Shown here one piece after another: positions 10,195 to 22,640 of a stretch of DNA of 64,000 bases (position 1 is its first letter; every line of letters starts with the position of its first letter). The notes under the pieces were generated by a model, which worked only from the letters and a program-made list of their open reading frames with translations, had not been told where the DNA came from and made no database searches. A program made the translations under genes and the position numbers. Origin of the DNA: Sorex araneus (taxonomy: Eukaryota; Chordata; Mammalia; Eulipotyphla; Soricidae). The stretch lies in contig NC_073313.1 of the NCBI RefSeq assembly GCF_027595985.1, forward strand, positions 87,258,620 through 87,322,619. Direction: 5' to 3'.

Positions 10195-13181
10195 ACAGAG
10201 TGGCAAGATGGATCAGAAAATTGAACCCAACATTCTGCTATCTGCAAGAGACACATCTGAACAGTCAGAGCAAACACAGATTCAAAGTCAAAGGCTGGAA
10301 TGCAATTCTACAGTCACTACCTCAAAAAAATTGGGGTGGTCATTATGGATGGTATCAGATCACATTGATTTCAGACTGAAGAAGGTCACAAGAGACAATG
10401 AAAGTCATTTTCTATTGGTCAAAGGACCTGTACATCAGGAAGAACTTACACTCCCAAATGTAACTTACACTCTAATGAGGGACCAGCAAAATACTTAAAA
10501 CAACTACTCATAGACTTGAAGAAAGACATTGATAGCAATACAACACTAGGACATACTTTAACTTGGGAAGAAATGGAAGAAAGAGGCTTAGTAGATATAT
10601 ACAGGACATTTCATCCAAAAGGGTGAATATGCATTCTTCTCAAGTGTTCATGGGACATTCTCCAAGATATACCACATGCTGGGCCACAAAACATACCTCC
10701 ATAAAACTAAGAAGATAGAGATTGTATCAACAATCATCTCAGACCATGATGTGCTGAAAATAGTAGTGAATCATACACACAAACAAAAAATCAAATCAAT
10801 CACCTGGAAATTAAATAGCTCACTATTGAACAATGAGTGGCTTAGAAAGGAAGTCAAAGAGGAAACCAAAAGATTCCTGGAAACAAACAAGAATGAAGAC
10901 TTGAGTCACCAGAACTTATGGGACATGGCAATAGCTGTGTTAAGAGGAAAGTTTATAGCCCTACAAGCATTCCTCAGAAAGGAAGAGTGAGCCCACGTAA
11001 GTAACCTAGTCTTACAGCTCAAGATCTTGGAGAATGACCAATAAAAGGAGCTCAACTCAGGCATGAGGAAGGAAATAATAAAACTTAGAGCAGAAATTAA
11101 TGAGATGGAAGTAAAAAAATAGCAATTCAAAAGATCAATAAAACCAAGAGCTGGTTCCTTGAGAAAATAAACAAGATTGATAAACCTCTAGGAAGACTCA
11201 CAAAGAAAGGGAGAGAGAGAACCCTAATTAACCAAATAAGAAATGAAAGGGAAGAAATCACAACAGAAACTACAGAAATTCAAAGGATAATGAGAGATTA
11301 CTTTGAGAATCTTTATGTCACGAAACAAGAAAAACTTGAGGAAATGGAAAAATTCCTTGATTCATGTAGCCTCCTGAGGCTGAACCAAGAAGACCTGGAG
11401 TACCTGAACAGACCTATCACCATTGAGGAAATTGAAATGGCAATATAAAGTCTCCCTCCCCAAAAAAGAGTCCGAGATGGATTCACTAGTGAATTCTTCC
11501 AAATCTTTAAAGAAGACTTATTCCCAATGCTTTTTAAGCTTTTTCGGGAAATTTAAGAATCAGAAACACTTCCAAACAGTCACTATGAAGCAAATATCAC
11601 CCTGATACCAAAAGCAGACAAAGACACCACAAAGAAAGAGAATTACAGCCAATATACCTGATGAACACAGAAGCAAAGATCCTCAAGAAAATCCTAGCAA
11701 ACAGAATCCAACGACTCATCAAAAAGATCATACATCATCACCGAGTAGGATTCATCTAGGGGTGAAGTATGGTTTAATATTCACAAGTCAATCAACATTA
11801 TCCATAATATCAATAAAAAAGATAAAAACCATATAATCATATCAATAGATATAGAGAAAGCATTTGACAAGATCCAGCACACGTTTATGATGAAAGCTCT
11901 CAGCTAAATGGGCATTGAAGGAACTTTCCTCAATATAATCAAAGACATCTACCAAAAAACCCACAGCAAGCATCATTTTCAACACGGGGAAACTAAAAGC
12001 CTTCCCTCTAAGATCGGGGACAAGACAAGGTTGCCCATTCTCGCCACTCCTATTCAATATAGTACTGGAAGTTCTGGCCATAACAGGCAAGAAAAAGATA
12101 TTAAGGGCATACACATAGGAAAGGAAGAGGTCAAACTATCACTATCTGTGGATGATATGATACTATACTTAGAAAAACCTAAAGACTCTACAAAAACGCT
12201 CCTAGAAACAATAGGTTTGTACAGTAAAGTGGCAGGCTACAAAATCAACACCCAAAAGTCCTTGGCTTTCCTATATACAAATAGTGAAAGAGAAGAAATC
12301 AAAACACTTCCAAAAGATATTTAAAAAGCATTCTCATTCACAATAGTACCTCAAAAAATCAAGTAAAGTACCTTGGAATCAGCTTAACTAAAGGAGAGAA
12401 GGACATATACAAAGAAAATTACAAAACACTACCACAAGAAATAAAAGAAGGCACTAGGAAATAGAGACACATCTCCTGCCCATGGATTGGGAGGATTAAC
12501 ATTGTAAAAATGGCAATACTCCCCAAAGCATGATACAGACTTAATGTGGTCCCTATAAGGATACCCATGGCATGCTTAAAAGAAATAGACAAAACACTCC
12601 TGAAATTCATATGAAACAATAAATCCCCACAAATACTAAAGCAATCCTTGGGAAAAATAAGATGGGTGCCATTACCTTCCCCAAATTCAAACTACATGAC
12701 AAAGCAGTAGTAATTAATACACCATGGTATCGGTCTAGAAACAGATCCGCAGACCAATGAAACAGAGTCGAATATTCTGTCACAGACTCTCAGATATATG
12801 ATCACTTAATCTTTGATAAAGGAGCAAGAAATGTGAAGTGGAACAAGGAAAGCCTCTTCAACAAGTGGTGCTGGGAAAACAGGAAAGCTCCCTGCAAAAA
12901 AATGAGCTCTGACCTCTGTCTAATGGCAGGCAAAAAGATCAAAGTGGATTAAAGATCTCAATATCAGACCTGAATCCATAAGATACATGGAAGAAAATGT
13001 AGGCAGAACCCTCCAAGACATTGAAGATAAAAGTATCTTTAAGGATGAAACACCACTGGCCAAGCAAGTGAAAACAAACAAAAAAATGGGACTACATTAA
13101 ACTAAGAAAGTTTTGAACCTCAAAAGAAACAGTGACCCAAATACAGAGAGAGCCCATGGAATGGGAAAGAATATTTACCCA

Positions 13182-13422
13182 GGACTGGAGTGATAGCACA
13201 GCGGGTAGGGCATTTGCCTTGCATGCGGCCGACCTGGGTTCGATTTCTCTGTTCCTCTCAGAGAGCCCTGAAAGCTACCAAGAGTATCTAGCCCCCATGG
13301 CAGAGCCTGGCAAGCTACCCGTGGAGTATTCGATATGCTAAAAACAGTAACAACAAGTCTCACAATGGAGATGTTACTGGTGCCCGCTCAAGCAAACCAA
13401 TGAACAAGGGACAACAGTGGAT
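13182..13422 (+). mobile_element. Type 2 SINE inserted in the L1
   Basis: This is the clearest sense copy in the window. Box A 'tagcacagcgggtaggg', box B 'gggttcgatttc', body 'gcaagctacccgtggagtattcg', end 'ctcacaatggagatgttactgg'. The related L1 at 19316 lacks it, so its limits can be read from the empty paralogous site near 19385. Confidence 0.9.
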
Positions 13423-13621
13423 CTGATAAGGGATTAATATCCAGGATATAAAAGACACAAGTAGAATTGTACAAGAAAAAAACCTCCAACCCCATCAAAA
13501 AAATGGGGAGAAGAAATGAACAGAAGTTTCCTCAAAAGGAAGAGGCACAAATGGCCAAGAGGCATATGAAAAAATGTTCTACATCACTAATCATCAGGGA
13601 GATGCAAATCAAAACAACATG

Positions 13622-13776
13622 TCTGTTTTGTTTTTGCTTTTGTTTTCGTTTTTATTGGTAGTGGAATATGGGCACTGGTGAAGGGATGGGTGTTTAAACA
13701 TTGTGTAACTGAGATATAAGCCTGAGAACTTTGTAACTTTCCACTTGGTGATTCAATAAAATAAATTAAAAAAAAA
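13622..13776 (+). mobile_element. Second L1 3' end inserted in the L1
   Basis: The text 'gggcactggtgaagggatgggtgtttaaacattg' to 'gattcaataaaataaatt' and A11 replaces host ORF2 sequence that is present in the paralog at 19590-19640. About 80 bp of host was lost or the insertion was imprecise. Confidence 0.75.
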
Positions 13777-14664
13777 AAGAACGAGAACAACCAGTGTTGG
13801 CACAGATGTGGGAAGAAAGGGACTCTTTTTCACTGTTAGTGGGAATGCCTACTGGTCCAGCCTTTTTGGAAAACAATATGGGTATTCCTTCAAAAACTAG
13901 AAATTGAGCTTCCATATGACCCAGCAACACTGCTTCTTGTAATATACCCTGAAGATGCAAAAAAAAGCACAGTAGAAATGACACCTGCACCTGTATGTCC
14001 ATTGCAGCACTGTTCACAATAGCCAGGATCTGGAAACAGCCCAAGTGCCCAATAACAGACAACTGGTTAAAGAAACTTTTGTACATCTACACAATGGAAT
14101 ACTATGCAGCTATTAAAAAAGATGAAGTCATGAAATTTGCTTCTAAGTGGATGGTCATGGAGAGTATCATGCTAAGTGATATAAGCTAGAAAGAGGACAG
14201 ACATAGAGTGACTGCACTCATTTGTGAAATATAAAATAACGTAATATGAGACTGACACCCAAGGACGGTAGAAACCAGAGCCAGGAATATTGCTAAATGG
14301 TTGGAAGCCTGCTTCATGAGCTAGGGGAGAAGGCAGCTGGAGTAGAGAAGGGATCACTAAGTCAATGATGGTTGGAGGGATCATTTCAGGTGGGAGATGT
14401 ATACTGACAGTAGATAAAGGAGCAAATGTATATGCTCTCAGTATCTGTATTGCAAATCATAATTCACAAAAGTGGAGAGGGAGTATGGGGGAAATTGTCT
14501 GCCATAGAGGCAGTGGGAGGGTTGGATGAGGGCTGTTGAGGATATTGGTGGTGGCAAATGTGCACTGTTGGAGGGATGGGTGTGACTTAAAACTCAAACA
14601 TGAAAGCTTTGTAACTATCTCACAGTGATTTTATAAAAAAATTAAAACTCAAATGAGAATACTT

Positions 14665-14871
14665 AGTCATTGTCACTCTCTTCCCATTGTCCATCGATTT
14701 GCTCGAGCGGGCACTAGTAATATCTCCATTGTGAGACTTGTTGTTACTGGTTTTGGCATATCGAATACGCCATGGGTAGCTTGCCAGGCTTTGCCATGCG
14801 GGCTAGATACAGTTGGTAGCTTGCTGGGCTCTCTGAGAGGGCCAGAGGAATAGAACTCAGGTCGGCTGCAT
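14665..14871 (-). mobile_element. Type 2 SINE, head truncated
   Basis: It runs from 'gtccatcgatttgctcgagcgggc' to 'aatagaactcaggtcggctgcat', where the head breaks off. It sits directly behind the L1 A-rich tail. Confidence 0.82.
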
Positions 14872-15480
14872 AAGTATTTTTTAAAAACTACTTGTTGAAT
14901 CTCAGCTCCTACCTAGAATGAGTCCTTCAAAAACTCAGAGGTGGCCATATTGCAGAGCCCTGCCCACAAAGATTCTACTATGTGTGCTCAAGGAACGGCT
15001 GGTGGTCTGTACCAGTGTACCAGTTACAAAGTCATTCTCCCACTGGATCATCAACTCTTTGGAGTCTACAAGCTATTAAGTAAAGAAGCATCAGTTCAAG
15101 GAAAGAAGCAAGTATAAGAATTATGAGTGTTTTAGGTTTTTAGAAGGTAGAAAGGACACATTTTTGATTTCATATTGTAGAAGTGGGGAAACTGAGGACC
15201 ATCGGAGTGAGTGAGAGGCTTTCCTTCAGTATATCAAATTGGTTAGAGAACTAGAGCAAGGACCCTGGTTTCCTGATCCCCAAACAGATGCTCTGACTGA
15301 TTTTACTATTACTCTTATGTGACTGCCAGAACCTTGTGCTCAGAACCTGATCTGCTCCTGTGCCCATCTGGAAGAGACACTGCACTATCATCAGCATTCT
15401 CTCCTTTCCTATGGTGGCAGAAGACATATCATTCTGAGGTTTAGTGACCCTGATAAAGATGAAGAGGACAGCTCAGCCAC

Positions 15481-15650
15481 AGAGACTAGAGATAGTACAG
15501 GAGCAAGTCTAGATTGCCTTGTTTGTGATCGATCTCAGTTTAATCCCTGGCACCACTTATGGCTCCTTGACTACCACTGGGAGTGATTCTTGAGCCCAAA
15601 GCCAGGAGCAAACTCTGAGCACCACTGGGTGTAGCCAAACAACTAAAACA
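15481..15650 (+). mobile_element. Type 1 SINE, diverged
   Basis: Box A 'agagatagtacaggagca', box B region 'cagtttaatccctggcacc', then 'gagcaccactgggtgtagcc' and an A-rich tail. Confidence 0.75.
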
Positions 15651-16930
15651 AAGCAATAATAATACCAATTTAGAGTCTTAAGTTCCATATGTAGAAATCC
15701 ACAATCGTTGGTCATACTGTCCTTAACCAAATGTAGAGCAGCTTTTGGCCTATAAAACACACAAGTGCTTTCTCTATGCTTTGAATGTTGGCAATGTGAT
15801 ACTTGTGATTGTCATAGGTGTCTGTACAGAGCTTTAAGAAAGAGGTTGAAGACAAACTCAGGTCAAAGGGCACCAGAGAAGAGAGCAGGTCACCCTAGGT
15901 AGGGTCTGATGACAGCCAAAGTACAAAAGGGAGACAGCAAAACATTTGTTCTGAAGAGCCTGGAGAGCCCTGCTGTTGAGCAGGTTTATGTGAGGGGAAA
16001 TTAGAAAGTAAGACTGCATTGGCAGGTACTATTTCCACAAGATATTTGCAACAATATCTCCTATCCTACTTGGACTTTTGACAATGTGACTCTGACATTC
16101 ACCACTCTGAATGTCGGTGATATGGTCTTCCCTCAGCCCCCTGAAGCTGGAAAGGTTCATGTCTATGGCATAATTAAAGATAGGTGACTTCCAAGGTTAT
16201 ATCATAGGAAGAGATACAGGTTCCACGTTGCTTGCTGTGACATGTATTGCTCAAGTCTGAGCATTTCCATTTGTTCAATAACCTGTGTTATGTGATTTTT
16301 TTCAATTGCTACCATGCCATGAGAGGAAGTCAAGTCAGTGCACATGATGTATATCTCCAAAACTACATGGAGCAAGAGGTGTGTGTGTTTGTGTATGTGT
16401 CTCCAAGAGGTTCTAGTGCCATCCTGCCATCATCCTCACACCCAACTATTCCAGTTCCAGTCACTCTCTGATTGCATGCAGCCTGATGAGAAACTGACAC
16501 AGATTCCTCAGCTTCCCAGCTGAACATTTCCTGAATTCCTCACCTGCAAAGATGATGGGATGCAATAAAATGAATCCTGTTGCCATAAATCACTAATGTT
16601 AGGAGTATTTTTGTACATAAACAAATACATGAAGTTGGTACACACAAAGTAGTATTGTGCAACAAGTAGGAGGTTGGGAGTCAGGAGACAGATGTTCCTA
16701 AGATTGCTAGCAACTATTTGGCTTTGAGCAGAAAATTTCTTTCAGGGCCACAATTTCACTATTTGTGAAAAAGCAAACTACAGGATGGTTTAGAAAACTC
16801 TAGTTCTAAAAATTCCTTTGTGATGATAAGAGATGAGAGAAGTTGGAATTTTATCCTTAGGTAATAGGAAATCATTGAGCAGAAGCAGAGGAAATGTACT
16901 GAGAAAGGGTTATAGAGATAAGAATAAGGG
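15651..16930. other. Unassigned intergenic sequence
   Basis: Moderate A+T, no coding signature. I see no repeat family with confidence in this stretch. Confidence 0.5.
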
Positions 16931-16931
16931 G

Positions 16932-17080
16932 GTGAAGCACTAGAGTGATAGCACAGTGGGCAGGGAGAATGCCTGGCATGTGGCCAATTTGGGTTTGGTT
17001 CCCTGTACTCCATATGGTCTCCTGAGTACCGAGCCAGAAGTAAGCCCTGAACACTGCCAGGTAATGTCCAAAAACCATAA
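16932..17080 (+). mobile_element. Type 1 SINE with purine microsatellite tail
   Basis: Box A 'gatagcacagtgggcaggg' and box B 'gggtttggttccc' are visible. The element ends 'gaacactgccaggtaatgtcc' and its A-rich tail has expanded into the GGA array that follows. Confidence 0.82.
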
Positions 17081-17082
17081 AA

Positions 17083-17210
17083 AAGGAGGAGGAGGAGTAG
17101 AAGGAGGAGGAGGTGGTGGGGGAGAGGAGGAGAAGGAGGAGGTGGAAGTGGAGGAGGAGAGGGAGGAGGAGAAGGAGGAGGAGGAGGAGAAGGAGGAGGA
17201 AGAAAGAAAA
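17083..17210 (+). repeat. (GGA/GGAGAA)n purine tract
   Basis: About 125 bp of nearly uninterrupted purines on the + strand. It creates artificial frames rich in E/G on one strand and P/S on the other. Confidence 0.95.
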
Positions 17211-17587
17211 AACATATGTGGGGGAAGACAGAGCTGGTGACCCATACTACTTTTTTCCTCTCACCCATCCTGCAAGGTGAGCATTAAGGAGATAAGGAAA
17301 TCCCTCAAGGAGATATTCAACAGAAGGAGGGGCAAACTGAGAATATAAGATACAGGCAAGACTATGGATTGAGTTCAGAGCTAAAATCTGCAGGAATGCC
17401 AAAGAAGCTCTTTGAAGGGCCCTTCCCTCTTCTGACCTTTCCCATCTTAGACTCACAGTCTCTGCCTGAAGCATCATTTACAGTCAGGTATTGGTGAACA
17501 AGGAACAGATTCAGAGAAATATGCTGTTAAGTGATTTTATTGCTGTGTACCTGTTATGGAGTGTACTTACGTAAATCTATGACATAC

Positions 17588-17770
17588 CAGGGTTGGAGCA
17601 ATAGCATAGCAGGTAGGGCATTTGCCTTGCACGCGGTCGAACCTGGGTTCAGTTCCCAGCATCCCATATGGTCCCCTGAGCACTGACATTTGTAATTCCC
17701 CTGAGCAGAGCCAGGAGTAGCCCCTGTGTATCACCAGGTGTGACCCAAAAAGCAAAAAATAAAAAATAAA
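17588..17770 (+). mobile_element. Type 1 SINE
   Basis: It has 'ggttggagcaatagcatagc', 'gaacctgggttcagttccc' and a terminal 'gtgtgacccaaaaagcaaaaaa'. A small internal duplication of 'cccctgagca' separates the body halves. Confidence 0.88.
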
Positions 17771-17862
17771 CCATAAACCAAAAGAAAAATCTATGGCATA
17801 CCTAGTCTGTACAATAATGACCACCTATATGTTGTCTCTCACTGGTCAAGCATGAGCATGGG

Positions 17863-18027
17863 GAGGCTGAAGTGATAGTACAGTGGGTATGGCATTTGCC
17901 TTGCAGGAGGCCATCCCAGATTTGATACTTATCATTCCATATGGTCCCTTGAGACCACCGGGAAGTGATCCTCATGCGCAAAACCAGGAGTAAGTCCTGA
18001 GCATTACTGGGTGTGTCCCTACCCCCC
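17863..18027 (+). mobile_element. Type 1 SINE
   Basis: Box A 'gatagtacagtgggtatgg' is intact, box B is weak ('agatttgatactt'), and the body ends 'gagcattactgggtgtgtccc'. Confidence 0.83.
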
Positions 18028-18029
18028 AA

Positions 18030-18900
18030 AATACCACCACCCCACCAAAACCAAAACTATGAGCATGCAAATATGATTAGATTAATGAAATTTCTCTGTT
18101 CTCTCTTCCATGTGGGATGTGCTGTTTTCCCACCTCTGGACAAACCCACACAACCTTATTTAAGTGACCTTAGTAGACATTATATGTGTGCCTATTGTTC
18201 AGATGTTGGAGGCTCTGGGTAATAATTACCACAGAAGCTGAGTTCAGGCAATAAACCAAGGAGAATGATTCTGGTGACTTCCATTGTATCTTTCCTGGGT
18301 CTTCACAGAACAATGGAGCCCAGGCCCTATTCTATAATTTTTAGGCTTTGAGAATGAACTTGGATTCTTTGAGAATTTGGGATCTGCAATGGAATCTCCA
18401 AACTACTCTCTGTCATAGAGAAGTAGTCCTAGCTCTGGTCTCGGGGTGGTCCTTTAGGAAAGCAATGGACAGGCTGGTGCCAGTGGGGATGTGTAGATTT
18501 TCTTCTTAGCAACAAAAGGAGTATTGGAAGGGCCAAGAGGTTCAGAGATTCTCTCAGCTGGCTATTTTACTCTGCTCCTAGAAAAATTCAGGCAGCCTGG
18601 TTTCCTGGATACATTTTGCCTGCAGTCTGTGGCTAACACCTCCCTCTGAGTGAAAGGGAGATGTGTTTCTGGAACACTCAAGGGGAAGAGTTGGCCTTTT
18701 CCACACTACTCCTGACAAAGCTTCACAGGCTACTTAGAGGGTTGCAAAAAAGTAGAGGGCTGCAGCTGAGAAGGAGTTGCAAGAGTGCTGGGTGACCAGA
18801 AAGGTGTGAAATGGGCTCAGCTGTCTGGCCAGAGCTGTATATTGTCTTCTCTGGAGATAGTTCATGGGAGAGCTGGACTATTTGAAGATCTCTTCTCCTA
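18030..18900. other. Unassigned intergenic sequence
   Basis: No gene or repeat recognised. Base composition is ordinary and frames are short. Confidence 0.5.
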
Positions 18901-18904
18901 CATC

Positions 18905-19045
18905 TATGATAATACTTTCTAACATTTGTTGAGCCCTTAGTATAAGCCAGGAAGTATTCTCAGCCTTTTACTTAGATTATCTTATTAAATTCTTCACACA
19001 ACTTTATGAGGTAGTTATAACTATGATTAAACCTATTCTATTTAA
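18905..19045 (+). repeat. MIR fragment
   Basis: The run 'taacatttgttgagcccttagtataagccagg', then 'cttattaaattcttcacacaac', then 'tgaggtagttataacta' follows the MIR core in sense. Confidence 0.8.
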
Positions 19046-19061
19046 TTAATTCAGTGTTAGT

Positions 19062-19221
19062 GTTTGAATCACACCCAGCAGTGCTCAGGAGTTACTCCTG
19101 GCTCTGTACTCAAGAATTACTCCTGGCAGAGCTTGGGGAACTATATGTGATGCATGAGATTGAAGCCTAGTTGGGTGTGTGCAAGGCAAGCACCTTACAT
19201 ACTGTACAGTCTCTCCAGTCC
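19062..19221 (-). mobile_element. Type 1 SINE
   Basis: 'tcacacccagcagtgctcagg' to 'cagtctctccagtcc', with a diverged box B complement. Confidence 0.83.
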
Positions 19222-19315
19222 ATAATAACCACTATTTTAGAGATTAAATAATAATCATTTAGCTCTGCAGATACCTCACACCCCTGCCAAAAAACTTAAG
19301 TAAGATATAAAGCTA

Positions 19316-20500
19316 GTCCTCAAAAGAAACAGTGACCAAAATACAGGGAGAGAGCCCATGGAATGGGAAAGAATATTTACCCACTATCCATCTGATAAGA
19401 GATTAATATACAGGATATACAATACACTAGTAGAATTGTACAAGGAAAAACCCTCCAATCCCATCAAAAAATGGAGAGAAGAAAAGAACTGAAGCTTCTT
19501 CAAAAGAAGAAATACAAATGGCCAAAAGGCACATGAAAAAAATGCTCTATATCACTAATCATTAGGGAAGTGCAAATCAAAACAACAATGAGATATCATC
19601 TCACACCAAAGAGACTGGCACACATTCAAAAGAACTAGAATATTAACCAGTGTTTGTGCGCATGTGGGGACAAAGGGACACTCTTTCACTGTTGGTGGGA
19701 ATGCCAACTGTTCCAGCTTTTTTGGAAAACAATATGGGCTTTCCTTCAAAAACTAGAAATAGAAATTGAGCTTCCATATGACCCAACTTCAGGGAATATA
19801 CCCTGAAGATGCAAAAAAAAGCACAATAGAAATGACACCAGCACCTGTATGTTCATTCTAGCATTGTTCATAATCTGGAAACAACCTGAGTGCCTGAGAA
19901 CAGATGACTGTTTAAAGAAACTTTGGTACAACTACCCAATGGAATACTATGCAGCTGTTAGGAAAGATGAAGTCATGAAATTTGCATCTAAGTGGATGGT
20001 CATGGAGAGTATCAGGCTAAGTGAAGAGTCAGAAAGAGAGGGACATAGAACAACTGCACTCATTTGTAGAATATAAAATAACATAATATGAGACTGATAC
20101 CCAATGACAGTAGACACAAGGGCCAGGAATACTGCTAAATGGTTGGAAGCCTGCCTCATGAGCTGGGGGAGAAGGCAGCTGGAATAGAGAAGGGATCACT
20201 AAGTCAATGATGGTTGGAGGGATTTGGAAGAGGAGATGTATGCTGAAATTAAATAAAGGATCAAACGTGATAGCCTCTTAGTATCTATATTACAAACCAT
20301 AATGTCAAAAATTAGAGAGAGAGTATGGGGAAAATTGTCTACGAGAGAGTCAGGGCAGGGTCGGAAAATGGGGCATACTGGGGACATTGGTGGTGAAGAA
20401 TGTGCACTGGTGGAGGGATGGGTGTTTGATCATTGTATGACTGAAACTCAAACATGAAATTTTTGTAACTGTATCTCACAGTGATTCAATAAAAAATAGA
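19316..20500 (+). mobile_element. 5'-truncated L1 (ORF2 C terminus and 3' UTR)
   Basis: It starts inside ORF2 at 'cctcaaaagaaacagtgacc', equivalent to position 13120 of the longer L1. It keeps the 'MEYYAAVRKDEVMKFASKW' end near 19940-19995 and finishes with 'cagtgattcaataaaaaa'. Closely related to the 8.4-14.6 kb element but without its nested insertions. Confidence 0.9.
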
Positions 20501-20689
20501 TATAAGCTAGTAAATGGCTCATCCATTATTATGAATATTGAGTTTGGCTCAAGATAGCCACACTTAGGCACTAGACCTTACTAGTTGGCTTACTAGACTT
20601 ACTTGGCTACTTTGTCTCAGCCTCTGGGATTGTCCTTTGCAGTGTCTGTTCCAAGCTTGTCCTCTTGTAACTTACCTAATGCTTTGCAT

Positions 20690-20900
20690 TATATATTAGC
20701 CACCAGTTTACTGAGCACACGGATTGTGTTAAGCACATTACATGGTTTGTTTAGTATCATCTTCACAATGACCCTGTGGAATAGGTAACTCTGCTACTTC
20801 CATTCTACGGATGAAGAAACTGGAGCTCCAAGGGTGGACTAATATGTTTAAGGTCTAGCCAGTAAAACAACAAAGCCAGGATTTATATTTGAACCAAAAG
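20690..20900 (+). repeat. MIR
   Basis: 'tttactgagcacacggattgtgttaagcac', 'atcttcacaatgaccctgtgg', 'ggatgaagaaactggagctccaa' and a terminal 'ccaggatttatatttgaacc' give most of the MIR consensus in order. Confidence 0.85.
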
Positions 20901-20969
20901 GGTAGCTTATTCTAAACTCTAAGTACACATTTTATTCATGTATTCATGCAAACACAATTTTCTCCTAAA

Positions 20970-21300
20970 ATTTGTTTGTGGAGGATTTTGGACCACAACT
21001 GATGGTGCTCAGGGGTTACTTCTGGCTCTGTGCTGAGTAACTTTTTTTTCCTTTGGGGTTTTTGAGTCATACTGAGCTGTGATACTACGGGCTCTATGCT
21101 CAGGGATCACTCCTGGCAGGCTCAGAGTATCATGGGGTGCTGGCTGGTCATCTGCAAGCCAAGTGCCCTGCCCACTGTACTATCTTTCTGGCTCCCAGAA
21201 TCACTTTGACAGTGCTTGGGGAACCAAATGTAGTGCCAGAAATTGAACGAGCGCATGCATGGGAAGCGTCTTAACCCCACCACAATCTCTCTGCACCCCT
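20970..21300 (-). mobile_element. Type 1 SINE split by another type 1 SINE
   Basis: The outer element is 20970-21042 (tail and distal body) plus 21198-21300 (proximal body and head, ending 'acaatctctctgcaccc'). The inner copy at about 21043-21197 starts 'cctttggggtttttgagtcat' and ends 'tttctggctccc'. Both lie on the minus strand. Confidence 0.75.
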
Positions 21301-21576
21301 ACATAAATTTTATACTTTATCTGTCATATACTGGAGACACAGATTGGCTGGAAATACTTCTGTATTTGTTTGGCAGAGACACAGACTGGAAATATCTCTG
21401 TATTTCTGAATCTATCTCTGCAGCTTGGATTGTTCTCTAGAACTACAGACTGATGAATCCAACTTCTTGTTTGACATTACAACAGGCCCTTCAATAATGT
21501 CTTTTCCTTCAAGATAGTTTCCTTATAACATTGATGAGAAGAAAAGAAATCCCTGCTTTTGTCCCTTTGATTTGTT

Positions 21577-21721
21577 ATGGGGCTTCACACAGTGGTGCTC
21601 AGGGCTTAGTCCAGGCTCTGCACTCAGGCAGCCTTGGGGGACCATATAAGTTGTTAGGGATTGAACTGGGTCATCCGCATGCAAGGCAAATGCCTTATTC
21701 CCTATACTATCGCTCCAGCCC
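21577..21721 (-). mobile_element. Type 1 SINE
   Basis: 'cagtggtgctcagggcttag', 'gattgaactgggtcatccgcatgc' and 'actatcgctccagcccc' are clear. Confidence 0.83.
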
Positions 21722-22214
21722 CGAAATCCTGGCTTAAAGTTAAATGAAAAGACTTTATTCAAGGACTTTATTTCATTATAAGTCATTTCACTTCAAGTTG
21801 CAGTTTCCAAGAACTTATCAACAAGGTTTAAGGAGAACTTTCTGTACTAGCTTGAACACATTCAAAACAGATCTTTAAAAAAAGTATACCTAAATGTATT
21901 TTGAATAAACATTTTATTTTAAGAGTATTTGCATAGCTTTCATTTGAAAATATTTTGATGATGGAATATCAAGGCATGATTGGACTTCTTATTTTAAAAT
22001 TGAGGTATCATAATTGACAATTTTGTTAATATCAATACCATTGGCCATTCCATGTTACTGCATCATTTCCACCCCTAGAGTGCCAATATTCCTCCACCAC
22101 TGTCCCCTGGTCTCTTCTCATTTCCCCATACCAGAACAGAACTCTTGATACTTTTGCCAAATTTGCTTTTCCAAAATACTTCCCTTTTTTTAAATTTTGG
22201 ATCTAACTTCTTTT

Positions 22215-22545
22215 TTAAATTTTTTTTAAAAAAATTTATTGAATCACCATGAGATAGTTACAAGCTTTCATGTTTGGGTTACAATCACACAATGATCAAA
22301 CACCCATCCCTCCAGTAGTGCACATCCCCACCACTGATATCCCGGATATACCCCCTTTTCCCACCCTCCTCCTGCCTCCATGGCAGACAATATTCCCCAT
22401 AATCTCGCTCTACTTATGGGCATATGGCTTGCAACACAGACACTGAGAGGTCATCATGTTTGTTTCATTATCTACTTTCGGCATGCACCTCCCATCCCAA
22501 CTGGTTCCTCCAGTCATCATTCTCTTTTCCATAAGTGGCACTAGT
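22215..22545 (-). mobile_element. L1 3' end (3' UTR), reverse
   Basis: It begins with the complement of the A-rich tail and 'ttgaatcaccatgagatagttac', continues through 'caaacacccatccctcca' and ends near 'ctcttttccataagtggcac'. It extends further into the UTR than the other solitary 3' ends. Confidence 0.85.
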
Positions 22546-22549
22546 TTGA

Positions 22550-22640
22550 CTCCTGGCAACTTATAGAGTCCTCTTAACACCACTAGGAACTGGGAGTAAG
22601 ACCTGAACACTGCCAGATGTGGCTTCAAAACTCAAAAAAA
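22550..22640 (+). mobile_element. Type 1 SINE, 3' half
   Basis: 'tagagtcctcttaacaccactagg' to 'gaacactgccagatgtggc' and A-rich tail. The head is absent. Confidence 0.6.

Larger units (their letters stand above)
8440..14645 (+). mobile_element. Long, decayed L1 (LINE-1) with three later insertions
   Basis: An ORF1 relic is at about 8900-9640; the frame at 9205-9435 encodes 'RNNIRIIEVPEGQEENPSEE', the typical ORF1p motif. The ORF2 relic runs about 9800-14190. The endonuclease part lies at 9840-10990. The RT part has '[13 protein letters not shown]' near 11840-11880 and the catalytic VDD at 12148-12156 (usually ADD). The C terminus ends 'MEYYAAIKKDEVMKFASKW' at about 14095-14150. The 3' UTR and A-rich end reach 14645. 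Many stops and frameshifts rule out activity. Insertions lie at about 9931-10194, 13182-13422 and 13622-13776. The 5' limit is uncertain. Confidence 0.88.

Noticed and set aside
13182-13260. tRNA gene-like box A and box B
   Set aside because: This is the head of a type 2 SINE. There is no acceptor-stem pairing or 3' end of a tRNA, and the same head recurs dozens of times.
16759-17268. 169-codon frame rich in Pro and Ser
   Set aside because: It is created by the purine tract read in reverse plus an adjacent SINE.
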